From an uncultured Bacteroidales bacterium (lineage in GTDB: Bacteria; Bacteroidota; Bacteroidia; Bacteroidales; UBA932), in assembly GCA_934700615.1 (NCBI GenBank), contig CAKUXR010000003.1, positions 1 through 64,000 of the forward strand: a stretch of 64,000 nucleotides of DNA. Direction: 5' to 3'. The notes under the pieces were generated by a model. That model made no database searches. It was given only the letters and a program-made list of their open reading frames with translations, and was not told the origin of the DNA. Below, piece by piece: positions 1 to 8,369 of the stretch; positions within the stretch are counted from its first letter, which is position 1, and every line of letters starts with the position of its first letter. The position numbers were made by a program, and so were the translations under genes.

Positions 1-87
1 ATTCTTTCCTGCAAATTCCGCAATAGAAATATAACCCATATTATCGGCAAATATTTTTGTTCAATGTCAATGCAAATGTAATGAATT

Positions 88-103
88 TTGCCGATATCGG
101 CAA
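88..103. promoter_or_regulatory. 16-bp perfect palindrome upstream of the nitroreductase gene
   Basis: The sequence TTGCCGATATCGGCAA is a perfect palindrome. Its half-site ATCGGCAA recurs at about 43-50, 910-916 and 961-968, so it flanks the nitroreductase gene on both sides. It may be an operator for a dimeric regulator. The rest of 1-300 holds no convincing gene; a 75-codon open frame at 57-284 has no start context or protein-like character. Confidence 0.35.
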
Positions 104-300
104 GTTTCAGTCATTCCAAGTCATCAAACGTTGCGAATCGTTTGCCCCAAATGTGATTCAGTGCTTGGGGGCAGACGAAACAAGCGTCTCCATAGACCAG
201 TTTCCAAATTTCGGAAAAATCGACATAAGAGACTGTCTAACTTATTATTCTGGTAAAAATTTTGCAGTGTGTTCCGCGGTTTGACAAACAGTTTTTTCAA

Positions 301-888
301 ATGAACAGATTTACAAAATTGCTCGCTTTGGCGGGCCTGACATTAATTACTATGGCATCTTGTAACAATATTTCTGAGTCCCAAAAGGCTGATATAGTCC
401 TGGAGAACATCTTTGCCCGCAAATCTGTGCGCAAATTCACATCAGAACCGGTTTCGGACAAACAGGTGGAGACATTGCTGAAAGCAGCGATGGCAGCCCC
501 TAGCGCAATGAATAAGCAGCCGTGGAGATTTGTAGTAGTGAACGACAAGGAGAAGTTGGCTTCAATGGCCGAATCGCTTCCTTATGCAAGGCTGGATACT
601 GCACCATTGGCGATTGTTGTATGCGGAGATCTTTCTGACTACAAGAAATTCTGGGTAGATGACTGCTCTGCCGCAACAGAGAATCTGCTGTTGGCCGCTG
701 AGGCTATGGGACTCGGTGCAGTCTGGACAGCAGCGTCTGACGATGAGCGTTCCGCAATAGTGAAAAATGCATTGGAACTTCCTGAGAACATTCATCCCCT
801 CTGCATTGTTCCGGTAGGTCATCCTGACGGGGAATTCCAGCCGAAAGACAAATGGGATCCTTCTAAGATCCACTACAACAAATGGTAG
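301..888 (+). CDS. Nitroreductase-family lipoprotein
   Basis: Probable FMN-dependent nitroreductase that reduces nitro or quinone-type substrates with NAD(P)H. The start at 301 is chosen over 262 because it places a clean lipoprotein signal (MNRFTKLLALAGLTLITMASC) at the N terminus, so the protein is predicted to be a membrane-anchored lipoprotein of 195 residues. The family signature is visible: ARKSVRKF near the mature N terminus (FMN phosphate contacts), then APSAMNKQPW, and GLGAVW in the second half. Export is less common for this family but is seen in Bacteroidales. The gene stands alone, followed by a strong bidirectional hairpin. The physiological substrate cannot be read from sequence. 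Confidence 0.88.
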   Translation: MNRFTKLLALAGLTLITMASCNNISESQKADIVLENIFARKSVRKFTSEPVSDKQVETLLKAAMAAPSAMNKQPWRFVVVNDKEKLASMAESLPYARLDTAPLAIVVCGDLSDYKKFWVDDCSAATENLLLAAEAMGLGAVWTAASDDERSAIVKNALELPENIHPLCIVPVGHPDGEFQPKDKWDPSKIHYNKW

Positions 889-938
889 TTCCCGCATTGA
901 CAATTTCTATCGGCAAACTCTTAGTTCTGCCGTCTAAT

Positions 939-982
939 AAAAACAATAAATCTTGCCGGCATCGGCAAGATTTATTGTTTTT
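939..982. terminator. Bidirectional terminator, perfect 20-bp stem
   Basis: Arms 939-958 and 963-982 are exact reverse complements around a 4-nt loop (GCAT). An A-run on the left and a T-run on the right suit termination in both directions. It lies between the convergent nitroreductase and lactonase genes. The stem carries the TTGCCG/CGGCAA half-sites also seen at 88-103. Confidence 0.85.
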
Positions 983-1000
983 ACAGATTGTCAAGCCATA

Positions 1001-2128
1001 TCAGACAAACACGATGCTGACAGGCTTGTCGAGGACTATAGTGCGACCTGTATCAGACAGGAGACCTGTCCTGACGTCCCGCTTGAAAATCTGGATGCAG
1101 CCACTGTCACGGCAAGCGACCAGAAGGAACTTTCCGTTAGGAGTGATATTGAAGTTCCTTGGATGAATACCCGTGTTCCGGTAACCGATTTTTGCCAAGG
1201 TTCCGTCAGCATTGACCTTAAATATCGCGATTCCGTCATTCTGGAGCCTGTTGCTGGCATATAGGAACCGCCCGTCGGGTGAAAAATGGATGTCAGCGCT
1301 GCCCCTGGCATTGACAGTATCAGCGCAAACGGTCTGGACGACTCTGTCGGATTCCGTGTCAATGACAGCGATACTTCCCGAAAGCTCTCCTATGACGTAC
1401 GCCTTGTCTTCACCATCATTGAGGACTATGTGCCTCGGTCCGAAATCCGATGGCAGCTGAATTCGTCTGCACTGCCTGGTGACCACATCGTATCTTGCCA
1501 CGACATCCGCACTGAACTCTGAGACATACAGTTCCGTTCCGGCGGCATTGAAAAGAGCGCAATGGGCATGCGGAAGATTCTGACGGGTACTGTCCGGACC
1601 TCCGAGACCTGTACCGTAAAGGAAGTCATGAGGCTTCAGGACTCCATCGTCTCCGACGGGGAACTCCGTGACGTTGCCGGAAGAGTAGTTGGCAGTCATC
1701 ACGACCTTTCCATTCGTCGAGATATAACACGGATCTTTGCCGTCAGTCAGTTCACTGTCAAGCAATTGCATCGCACCGGTCTTTCTGTCGAGTGACAATG
1801 TGGCTGCAGATGCAGTACTGTCTGCGACCTCGCTCACCGCATAGACATACCTCCCGTCAGCAGACAATGTCAGATAAGACGGATTCCTCATCTCTGCCAG
1901 ACCGACAGCACCGGGAGCCTCCGCAAACCGTCCTTCACCTTTACCGGTGGCCAGAACGCCTTTCTCCTGGTCAAAAAAGTAACTGTAAACTCCCCTGCTG
2001 GCGCAATCATCGGTGTACGTCCCCACAACCATCGTCAGAGGCTCGCTACCGCATCCCACCATCATAAATGAGGTCAATGCTGCCACCCCGCAAGCCCAAA
2101 AATCAAACTTTCTTTTATACATATTCAT
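1001..2128 (-). CDS. Lactonase-family lipoprotein (6-phosphogluconolactonase-like beta-propeller)
   Basis: Member of the seven-bladed beta-propeller lactonase family (YbhE/Pgl type, PF10282), typically about 350-390 residues; this one is 375. The start at 2128 gives MNMYKRKFDFWACGVAAL followed by a lipobox ending in VGC, so it is a probable exported lipoprotein. Blade-like repeats include NPSYLTLSADGRYVYAVSE, GPRHIVLNDGEDKAYVIGE and IHFSPDGRFLYASN. A longer frame from 2197 would overlap the upstream gene by 55 nt and hide the signal peptide. It starts 14 nt after the MetE-like gene and is probably co-transcribed with it. An exported location makes a cytosolic pentose-phosphate role unlikely; an extracytoplasmic sugar lactone is possible. 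Confidence 0.85.
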   Translation of the reverse strand: MNMYKRKFDFWACGVAALTSFMMVGCGSEPLTMVVGTYTDDCASRGVYSYFFDQEKGVLATGKGEGRFAEAPGAVGLAEMRNPSYLTLSADGRYVYAVSEVADSTASAATLSLDRKTGAMQLLDSELTDGKDPCYISTNGKVVMTANYSSGNVTEFPVGDDGVLKPHDFLYGTGLGGPDSTRQNLPHAHCALFNAAGTELYVSEFSADVVARYDVVTRQCRRIQLPSDFGPRHIVLNDGEDKAYVIGELSGSIAVIDTESDRVVQTVCADTVNARGSADIHFSPDGRFLYASNRLQNDGIAIFKVNADGTLAKIGYRNTGIHPRNFNITPNGKFLLVACRDSGCIQIFKRDVRTGLLSDTGRTIVLDKPVSIVFV

Positions 2129-2142
2129 CTGTTTACATACGT

Positions 2143-3222
2143 TTACTTGCCCCAGACCTTTTCGGAAATCCGTTTGATCAATTTCAGTTTTTCCCATTGC
2201 TCATCCTGAGTCAGTTTGTTTCCGATAGCGCAGGACGCGAAACCGCATTGAGGAGAAAGCGACAGCCGTTCAAGCGGAATGTACTCCGATGCCTCATGAA
2301 TGCGCCTGATGACAGTGTCTTCGTCCTCGAGTACAGGGCTCTTCGTTGTAATCAGGCCGAGCACTACATGTTTGTTTGCGCTTACTTTAGCCAATGGTCC
2401 GAATCCTCCTGAACGTTCGTCATCATATTCGAGATAGAGGACATCTACATTTTCCCGCGCGAAAACCCAATCTGCCACAGAGTCATAGGCACCGCTGTTG
2501 AACCATGTGGAGTGATAGTTGCCGCGGCATATGTGTGAGGCTATAACCATGTCTTCCGGATGGCCTTCGATTGCAAGATTGTTTATCGTAAGGAACTGAT
2601 CCTTAATCGTATCCAGGTCCTTACCGACTCTCTCATACCTCTGCTTAGCAGCATCTCCCACAATTGCACCCCATGTACAGTCATCCAGTTGCAGATAGCG
2701 GCCGCCTGCAGCATAGTACTGACGGATAAAGTCCTGATATACCGAAGCTATGTCGTGAATCAGTTCATCAATGTCCGGATAAATGGAGCGGGTGCCCAGA
2801 TAGTTAAGCGGAACGATAAGCTGCTGGAGGAACTGGGCAGGTGCAGGGATTGTCAGTTTTGCGATGTGCTCCGCATCTTCGTGACGCTTAAGTTTCTTGT
2901 ATGCTTCTATGAATGGATGTGGCTGTGCAAACAGTTTCCCGGTAAGGAACACATTGTCAAGCCGAGCAGTTTCCCCGTTGAAGGTGACATCACCTCCCTT
3001 TTCGTGAGCTGTTCCACCCAGTCCCCAGAAAAAATCGAGGTGCCAGAATGTTCTGTTGAATTCGCCGTCTGTGATAAGCGTATATCCCAATTCCTTCTGT
3101 TTCTCTACCAGCTGGGCGACACGCTCATCCCTGTTGTCGGACGAAAGGTCTGCCGGACGAAGGAAACTACCCACAAAGTCCGCTCTCTGCGGAACTTGAA
3201 TTCCGTTAATGGTCTTTCTCAT
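2143..3222 (-). CDS. MetE C-terminal-like protein (YxjG/YxjH family)
   Basis: Resembles the catalytic C-terminal half of cobalamin-independent methionine synthase, in the short YxjG/YxjH group (usually 365-380 residues; here 359). Visible marks are an N-terminal PQRADFVGSFLRPADL, the central DDCTWG, the zinc-site region ASHICRGNY, and LSLSPQCGFAS near the C terminus, whose Cys is the expected last zinc ligand. The N-terminal folate-binding half of full MetE is absent, so it may transfer a methyl group from another donor or act on a thiol substrate other than homocysteine. First gene of a two-gene operon with the lactonase, behind the promoter at 3252-3281. Confidence 0.85.
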   Translation of the reverse strand: MRKTINGIQVPQRADFVGSFLRPADLSSDNRDERVAQLVEKQKELGYTLITDGEFNRTFWHLDFFWGLGGTAHEKGGDVTFNGETARLDNVFLTGKLFAQPHPFIEAYKKLKRHEDAEHIAKLTIPAPAQFLQQLIVPLNYLGTRSIYPDIDELIHDIASVYQDFIRQYYAAGGRYLQLDDCTWGAIVGDAAKQRYERVGKDLDTIKDQFLTINNLAIEGHPEDMVIASHICRGNYHSTWFNSGAYDSVADWVFARENVDVLYLEYDDERSGGFGPLAKVSANKHVVLGLITTKSPVLEDEDTVIRRIHEASEYIPLERLSLSPQCGFASCAIGNKLTQDEQWEKLKLIKRISEKVWGK

Positions 3223-3251
3223 AATCTATATTGTTTGTTCGTTGTCTAACA

Positions 3252-3281
3252 CAAATATATCCGGTTTTATCTGATTTGCAA
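3252..3281 (-). promoter_or_regulatory. Bacteroidota-type promoter for the MetE-like operon
   Basis: On the minus strand, TTG (3281-3279) and TATATTTG (3259-3252) are separated by 19 nt, matching the TTG/TAnnTTTG consensus of the primary Bacteroidota sigma factor. Confidence 0.7.
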
Positions 3282-3327
3282 AGTATGTCATGCAATTCAT
3301 CGTTATCCTACAAGGAACCCCTCAGTA

Positions 3328-5421
3328 TTATTCTTTTCTGATGGCAGCAATGGCCATGCGCAAGGCACCATAGGAGATTTTCGAATCGAAATGTTCATAG
3401 ACCGGTTTCAATGCCTTCTCATCGGGATGTCCGGCGAGATATGCTTCGATCTTCTCCAAAGTATCCACATCGATAAAATCATGGACATCGATATCTCCGG
3501 AAGCCACGTACCGAGCCAGATGTCCCTCTATCGTAGAAGGATTCAAACCGCGCTTTTCCGCAATCTGAGCGACAGTATTGCCCTGATTATAAAGCCAATA
3601 AGAATATTCCACAGTCGTAAGTTTGTTGCCCTCATCGTCACGCAGCTCCTTCTTCACCTTTTTCGGCGCATCAGAAACGACATCATGGCTGTCAGCTTCA
3701 CTTGCTTCGGAGACGGTCTCACCCTGCTCGAAATCATCATCCTCCAGATGACTTTGGACAATGCCGATAATCTCCTCTCCATAAGCATTGACCTTCGCCG
3801 GTCCGACTCCCGGCACATCCAGGAGTTCTGTCAATGTCGTAGGTCGAAGATGGGCAATCCCAGCCAAGGCGGCATTGGAAAAAACCACAAACGCAGGCTT
3901 GTCAATTTCGTTTGCCCGCTCGTATCTCCAAGACCTCAGCTCACGTGCAAGGGCCGTATCCGGAATTTTCACAGGCACTGCCAGTTTTTCCGCATCGGAC
4001 TTTTCTGTATTTATCCTTTCTGCATTGACCTTTTTGGCATTGACCTTTTCCTCAGAGCCAACGGCTTCAGGCTCAGGTTTTTTCTCGTATTCGAAATACT
4101 CATAACAAGAGGAGAAGGCAAGCTCCTGGACAGGACAATATATGTAGTTCATATACGCATCCACAGCCTTATCCTTCATGAAAACAGACGCCGACACCGG
4201 CGAACTCAGGACGAGCCCCTCCAAAGTGCGGCAACGGCTGAGAGCCACGTATGCCTGACCCGGAGAAAAAGCAGCATGCACATCAATGATAGCCTTGTCG
4301 AATGTAAGTCCCTGGCTCTTGTGTACAGTTATGGCCCACGCAGCCTTCAGCGGATATTGCTTAAACCGTCCTATCTGCTTGGATGATATCTCTTTAGTCT
4401 CCTCATCGAACTGATAGCGGATATTCTGCCACTCCATCGGCTCGACCTCAATCGTCTTCCCCGATTCGGCCAGCCTTACGGCGATGCAGTTCTTGTCAAT
4501 GCTTCTGACCTCTCCCAGTGTGCCGTTTATGAAACGTCTTTCGGGATCATTCTTGATGAACATCACCTGGGCGCCCTTTTTCAATGTCAGACTATTCGCT
4601 GTCGGATAAGACTCCTCCGGGAACGTGCCCGTCACGGCGGCCTCGAATGTAAACGGGTGACTGTCAAGCTTTGCCATTTCAGTAGCATTGATATAATCCA
4701 CCTGCCGATTGTGCGTCATCAGCCTGATATAGCCGTCCTCCGGCTTTGGCGAAAAGTCCGGAATATAGCGCGTATTGAGGTCGGAAATATCCTGATTTGT
4801 CAACGTGCATTCTCTGGCGTGATTCAAGATATTGATGAAATGCCCGTCTGTCTGGCGATAGACGGTCTTAAGTTCTATACAGCTGTATTTCATGCTTTTA
4901 AGTGCAGCACTGCTGAAGAAATACAACGTCTTGTAATACTGTCTCAGAAGCTCATCCTCTCCGCCGTGGGCAATCGGAGGAAGCTGCTGCAAATCCCCAA
5001 TCATAAGAAGCTGCACCCCGCCGAAAGGCTTGCTGTTGCGCCGGATTCGCCTGAGTTCCACATCGATGTGGTCCATCAGATCTGCCCTTACCATAGACAC
5101 CTCATCGATTATCAGCAGCTGGAGATTGCGGATAAGTTCCAGTTTCGACTTGTTGATTCTGAAATCAGATTTCGGTTCAATGACGCCCTTGACGAATGGC
5201 CCGAGGCCGAACTGGAAGAAAGAATGGATGGTCATCGCCCCTGCATTGACAGCAGCTATTCCGGTAGGTGCCAGCACAATGCATTTCTTTTTCGTATGGC
5301 GCACGACATCACGGAGGAACGTGGTCTTGCCCGTCCCCGCCTTGCCAGTAAGAAACAGACTCATATCCGTCTTCTCTACAATGAATCTGGCAACATTCAA
5401 TTCAAAATTTCCACTTTCCAT
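3328..5421 (-). CDS. PIF1-like ATP-dependent helicase with HRDC and C-terminal HTH domains
   Basis: Superfamily 1B DNA helicase. Walker A is GKAGTGKTT (about residue 25), Walker B is IIDEVSMV (about 105), and a UvrD-type C-terminal motif TVHKSQGLTFDKAIID with VALSRC sits near 370-400. The C terminus adds an HRDC domain (about 500-565, with LDVPGVGPAKVNAYGEEI) and a helicase-associated winged helix (about 605-690, YWLYNQGNTVAQIAEKRGL). This domain order is common in Bacteroidales helicases linked to replication or recombination. A low-complexity linker near residues 463-485 repeats VNAKKVNAER-like units, which gives two GTCAATG motifs in tandem. It is monocistronic, with its own promoter at 5454-5483. 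Confidence 0.88.
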   Translation of the reverse strand: MESGNFELNVARFIVEKTDMSLFLTGKAGTGKTTFLRDVVRHTKKKCIVLAPTGIAAVNAGAMTIHSFFQFGLGPFVKGVIEPKSDFRINKSKLELIRNLQLLIIDEVSMVRADLMDHIDVELRRIRRNSKPFGGVQLLMIGDLQQLPPIAHGGEDELLRQYYKTLYFFSSAALKSMKYSCIELKTVYRQTDGHFINILNHARECTLTNQDISDLNTRYIPDFSPKPEDGYIRLMTHNRQVDYINATEMAKLDSHPFTFEAAVTGTFPEESYPTANSLTLKKGAQVMFIKNDPERRFINGTLGEVRSIDKNCIAVRLAESGKTIEVEPMEWQNIRYQFDEETKEISSKQIGRFKQYPLKAAWAITVHKSQGLTFDKAIIDVHAAFSPGQAYVALSRCRTLEGLVLSSPVSASVFMKDKAVDAYMNYIYCPVQELAFSSCYEYFEYEKKPEPEAVGSEEKVNAKKVNAERINTEKSDAEKLAVPVKIPDTALARELRSWRYERANEIDKPAFVVFSNAALAGIAHLRPTTLTELLDVPGVGPAKVNAYGEEIIGIVQSHLEDDDFEQGETVSEASEADSHDVVSDAPKKVKKELRDDEGNKLTTVEYSYWLYNQGNTVAQIAEKRGLNPSTIEGHLARYVASGDIDVHDFIDVDTLEKIEAYLAGHPDEKALKPVYEHFDSKISYGALRMAIAAIRKE

Positions 5422-5453
5422 CTTTCAATGTCAGACAACTTATCGGTTCCAAA

Positions 5454-5483
5454 CAAAGTTAATGGATTTGCTCAAATTCGCAA
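5454..5483 (-). promoter_or_regulatory. Bacteroidota-type promoter for the helicase gene
   Basis: Minus-strand TTG (5483-5481), 19-nt spacer, TAACTTTG (5461-5454), about 33 nt before the start codon. Confidence 0.65.
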
Positions 5484-5504
5484 AGGGATATGCGACCGGA
5501 GACA

Positions 5505-5533
5505 TTGCTTTCCCGATTTTTATACTATCTTTG
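5505..5533 (+). promoter_or_regulatory. Promoter for the His-rich protein / TonB receptor pair
   Basis: TTG at 5505-5507 and TATCTTTG at 5526-5533 with an 18-nt spacer. The predicted transcription start falls at about 5539-5540, only 1-2 nt from the ATG at 5541, so the first gene may be translated from a nearly leaderless mRNA. Confidence 0.65.
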
Positions 5534-5540
5534 CCGCCGC

Positions 5541-5876
5541 ATGACACGTCATCTCAAATATAAGAGCGCATTGGCGCTTGTGTTGTTTGCATTCTTTTTT
5601 GCATCGACAAACCTCTTCCCCCATGTCCATGAGGGACCGGAGGGACGTATCGTGCACTCACATCCCTGGAGCGGAAAAGCCCACAGTCACAGCGACTCCG
5701 AGATCCAGATCCTGCAGATTATCTCAGCAAACATTTATCTGGACAGCGGTCATGTCGAATTCGTCACTGCGGAAAGTCCGAATTTCCCGGTCATTCCAGT
5801 CCTGACATTGCCGGAAGTCGTCCAGACAGTATTCCACCATGTCCTCGGTCTTAGGGCTCCCCCTGTGTCGTTATAG
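5541..5876 (+). CDS. Small His-rich exported protein
   Basis: Protein of 111 residues starting MTRHLKYKSALALVLF, with one N-terminal hydrophobic segment that could be a signal peptide or anchor. The following region is rich in histidine (PHVHEG, VHSHPW, KAHSHSDSE). An upstream in-frame ATG at 5490 lies before the promoter and is rejected. His-rich small proteins of this type often precede TonB receptors in Bacteroidales, and it is probably co-transcribed with the receptor 91 nt downstream. A role as a metal-binding or metal-trapping partner is an inference from the histidines and context; no catalytic motif is visible. Confidence 0.65.
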   Translation: MTRHLKYKSALALVLFAFFFASTNLFPHVHEGPEGRIVHSHPWSGKAHSHSDSEIQILQIISANIYLDSGHVEFVTAESPNFPVIPVLTLPEVVQTVFHHVLGLRAPPVSL

Positions 5877-5967
5877 CCAAACTCTTTCCAAACCATTTTG
5901 AACCATTAAATGCGTAACCTGTCCAAGGCTATGCATAAGTATATTTTACACAAACGATACAGAATTA

Positions 5968-8286
5968 ATGAAATCAATACATATTTTGGCCACTCTCATA
6001 GTGGCTACACTTGCCGTGTGCTTCAGCGGACATACAATTGCCCAGAACAAACAATCCGACGCGAGCATCTCAGGCCATATCATTGACGCGAAAACAGGTG
6101 AACACCTCCCCTATGTCACAGTAATGGTCAGCGGCACGCAGATCGGCATACAGACCTCATCTTCAGGACATTATGTCCTCAGAAACCTACCACTCGGCAG
6201 GCACGACATCATAGCGTCTTTCGTGGGATACAAAGACGCGACAGTTTCACTCGACATCGAAGCCGGAAAGTCCTACGAAGTGAATTTCAGCCTCGAAGAG
6301 GAATCTCTCTCGCTTGACGGAGTCGTAGTCAGCGCCACCAGAAACCGCACATCGAGAAAGATGGCACCAACCCTTGTCAATGTCATTGACAGCCGCATTT
6401 TCGCCACCACTTCCTCTCCTACTCTGGCGGAAGGACTCACATTCCAGCCGGGAGTCAGAATCGAGAACGACTGCCAGAACTGCGGATTCACGCAAGCAAG
6501 AATCAACGGACTCGACGGACATTATTCGCAGATTCTCATTGACTCCAGACCGATTTTTTCCGCCCTTGCGGGCGTGTACGGATTGGAGCAGATACCCGCA
6601 TCAATGATAGACCGTGTGGAAGTGGTGCGTGGAGGCGGTTCTGCCCTGTTCGGAGCTTCTGCAATCGGAGGAACAATCAATATCATCACAAAAGAAGCCA
6701 TGAGGTCCAGTGCAGGAATCAGCCACGAGCTCACCTCCATCGGCATGAGCGGTGCCTTGGACAACAATACCAGCATGAATGCGTCCATGGTCACAGATAA
6801 CGGAAGAGGCGGACTGTTCGTATTCGGACAGAGACGTTCAAGGGACGGCTATGACGCTGACAACGACGGGTTTACAGAAATCCCTACCCTGAATACCATA
6901 ACTGTCGGCACTAGAGGACATCTCCGGATTAATCCTTTCTCGAAACTTAAATTCGAGTATCATGGCGTCAAGGAATTCAGACGCGGAGGTGACCGTCTGG
7001 ACAGGCCTGCACATGAGGCACTTATTGCTGAGCAGATCGAACACATAAACAGCAGCGGTTCAATCAGTTATGACGGACAGAGCCAGGACGGCAAGCATAT
7101 CTGGAATACTTATGTTTCCGCACAGCACATCCGCAGAAACAGCTACTACGGAACCGGAATGGACCCGAATGCGTATGGAAAGACGACTGATTTGACTGCA
7201 GTCGGCGGAGGTCAGTATTCGTACAAGTTCGATCGTCTGTTTTTCATGCCGGCCCAACTCACGGCTGGACTGGAGTACAATTTCGATAATCTGAATGACA
7301 TCACACTCGGATATGACCATAAAACTGCCCAGAAGATAAATATCATAGGTTCTTACCTCCAGAACGAATGGAAAAACGAGCACTGGGGTCTTCTCGGAGG
7401 CGTCCGAATAGACAAGCATAACCTCATCCGCAGACCGATATTCTCGCCAAGGGTCAATATCCGCTACAGCCCGTTCCGTGACCTGAGTTTCCGTGCAATC
7501 TATGCCAAAGGTTTCCGTGCGCCACAAGCTTTCGATGAAGATTTACATGTCGCAATTGCCGGAGGAGACCGCATAAGAATCAAGCTTGCCGACAATCTTA
7601 AGGAAGAAAAGTCCCACTCGTTCAGCACCTCGGCAGACTGGTATCTCTCCCTGGACAACGTCTCCATAAATCTCATGGCGGAGGGTTTCTTCACCATCCT
7701 GAAGGATACCTACTCGCTAAGGCAGACCGGCAACAAGACAGACGACGGAAAGAGCACAATCATGGAGCGGTACAATGGTTCCGGTGCAAAAGTCTATGGA
7801 TGCACAGTGGAAGGCAAACTGGCAGTATCCAAGATTTTCAGCCTGCAAGGAGGCCTGACAGTGCAGCGAAGCCGTTATGATGAGGCCCAGGCATGGAGCG
7901 ATGACGAGAATGTGGCTCCCGTCAGCAAGATGTTCCGTTCTCCGGACATCTATGGCTACATGGTGACATGCTACTCTCCATTCAAGAATTTCGACATTGA
8001 CCTTTCCGGAACCTATACTGGGTCAATGCTCACCCAGCATCTTACGGGAAGCGGAACCGATGTGGATGTAGCTGTCAGCACCCCGTCCTTCTGGGATATG
8101 AGCTGCAAGATAAGTTATGAATTCAATGTCATGAAATCATGCCGCATCAATCTCCACGCCGGTGTCAAGAACATTTTCAATGCCTATCAGAAAGACTTTG
8201 ACAAGGGAGAATTGCGTGACTCCGGATACATCTACGGTCCGTCTCTTCCACGTTCATTGGTCATCGGAATGGGACTGAGTTTCTAA
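5968..8286 (+). CDS. TonB-dependent outer-membrane receptor (probably metal-related)
   Basis: Outer-membrane transporter of 772 residues. In order: signal peptide (about 1-25, ending HTIAQ), a carboxypeptidase-regulatory-like domain (about 33-110), a TonB plug domain (about 120-245) containing DRVEVVRGGGSALFGASAIG, and a beta-barrel ending with aromatic residues (VIGMGLSF). The plug carries C169-Q-N-C172 within ENDCQNCGFTQ, a CxxC that could bind a metal or form a disulfide. It lacks the SusC features and has no SusD partner. With the His-rich protein upstream, uptake of a metal or metal complex is the best guess, but the ligand cannot be named. A hairpin terminator follows. Confidence 0.85.
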   Translation: MKSIHILATLIVATLAVCFSGHTIAQNKQSDASISGHIIDAKTGEHLPYVTVMVSGTQIGIQTSSSGHYVLRNLPLGRHDIIASFVGYKDATVSLDIEAGKSYEVNFSLEEESLSLDGVVVSATRNRTSRKMAPTLVNVIDSRIFATTSSPTLAEGLTFQPGVRIENDCQNCGFTQARINGLDGHYSQILIDSRPIFSALAGVYGLEQIPASMIDRVEVVRGGGSALFGASAIGGTINIITKEAMRSSAGISHELTSIGMSGALDNNTSMNASMVTDNGRGGLFVFGQRRSRDGYDADNDGFTEIPTLNTITVGTRGHLRINPFSKLKFEYHGVKEFRRGGDRLDRPAHEALIAEQIEHINSSGSISYDGQSQDGKHIWNTYVSAQHIRRNSYYGTGMDPNAYGKTTDLTAVGGGQYSYKFDRLFFMPAQLTAGLEYNFDNLNDITLGYDHKTAQKINIIGSYLQNEWKNEHWGLLGGVRIDKHNLIRRPIFSPRVNIRYSPFRDLSFRAIYAKGFRAPQAFDEDLHVAIAGGDRIRIKLADNLKEEKSHSFSTSADWYLSLDNVSINLMAEGFFTILKDTYSLRQTGNKTDDGKSTIMERYNGSGAKVYGCTVEGKLAVSKIFSLQGGLTVQRSRYDEAQAWSDDENVAPVSKMFRSPDIYGYMVTCYSPFKNFDIDLSGTYTGSMLTQHLTGSGTDVDVAVSTPSFWDMSCKISYEFNVMKSCRINLHAGVKNIFNAYQKDFDKGELRDSGYIYGPSLPRSLVIGMGLSF

Positions 8287-8305
8287 ATCTGCCCACCGGG
8301 TAATC

Positions 8306-8347
8306 AAAAGCCCCGTCAGAAGTAATTTGTGCTTTTGACGGGGTTTT
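8306..8347 (+). terminator. Rho-independent-type terminator after the TonB receptor
   Basis: Arms AAAAGCCCCGTCAGAAG (8306-8322) and CTTTTGACGGGGTTTT (8332-8347) pair almost fully. The T-rich tail suits plus-strand termination, and the A-rich left side may also serve the opposing gene. Confidence 0.8.
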
Positions 8348-8369
8348 ATTTCGTGTAAGTCTTGTGAAA

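Noticed and set aside
57..284. 75-codon open frame at the left end
   Set aside because: No signal, domain or start context; it overlaps the promoter region of the nitroreductase and looks like chance.
2560..3249. 229-codon plus-strand frame opposite the MetE-like gene
   Set aside because: Cys-rich, no domain, fully antisense to a well supported gene.
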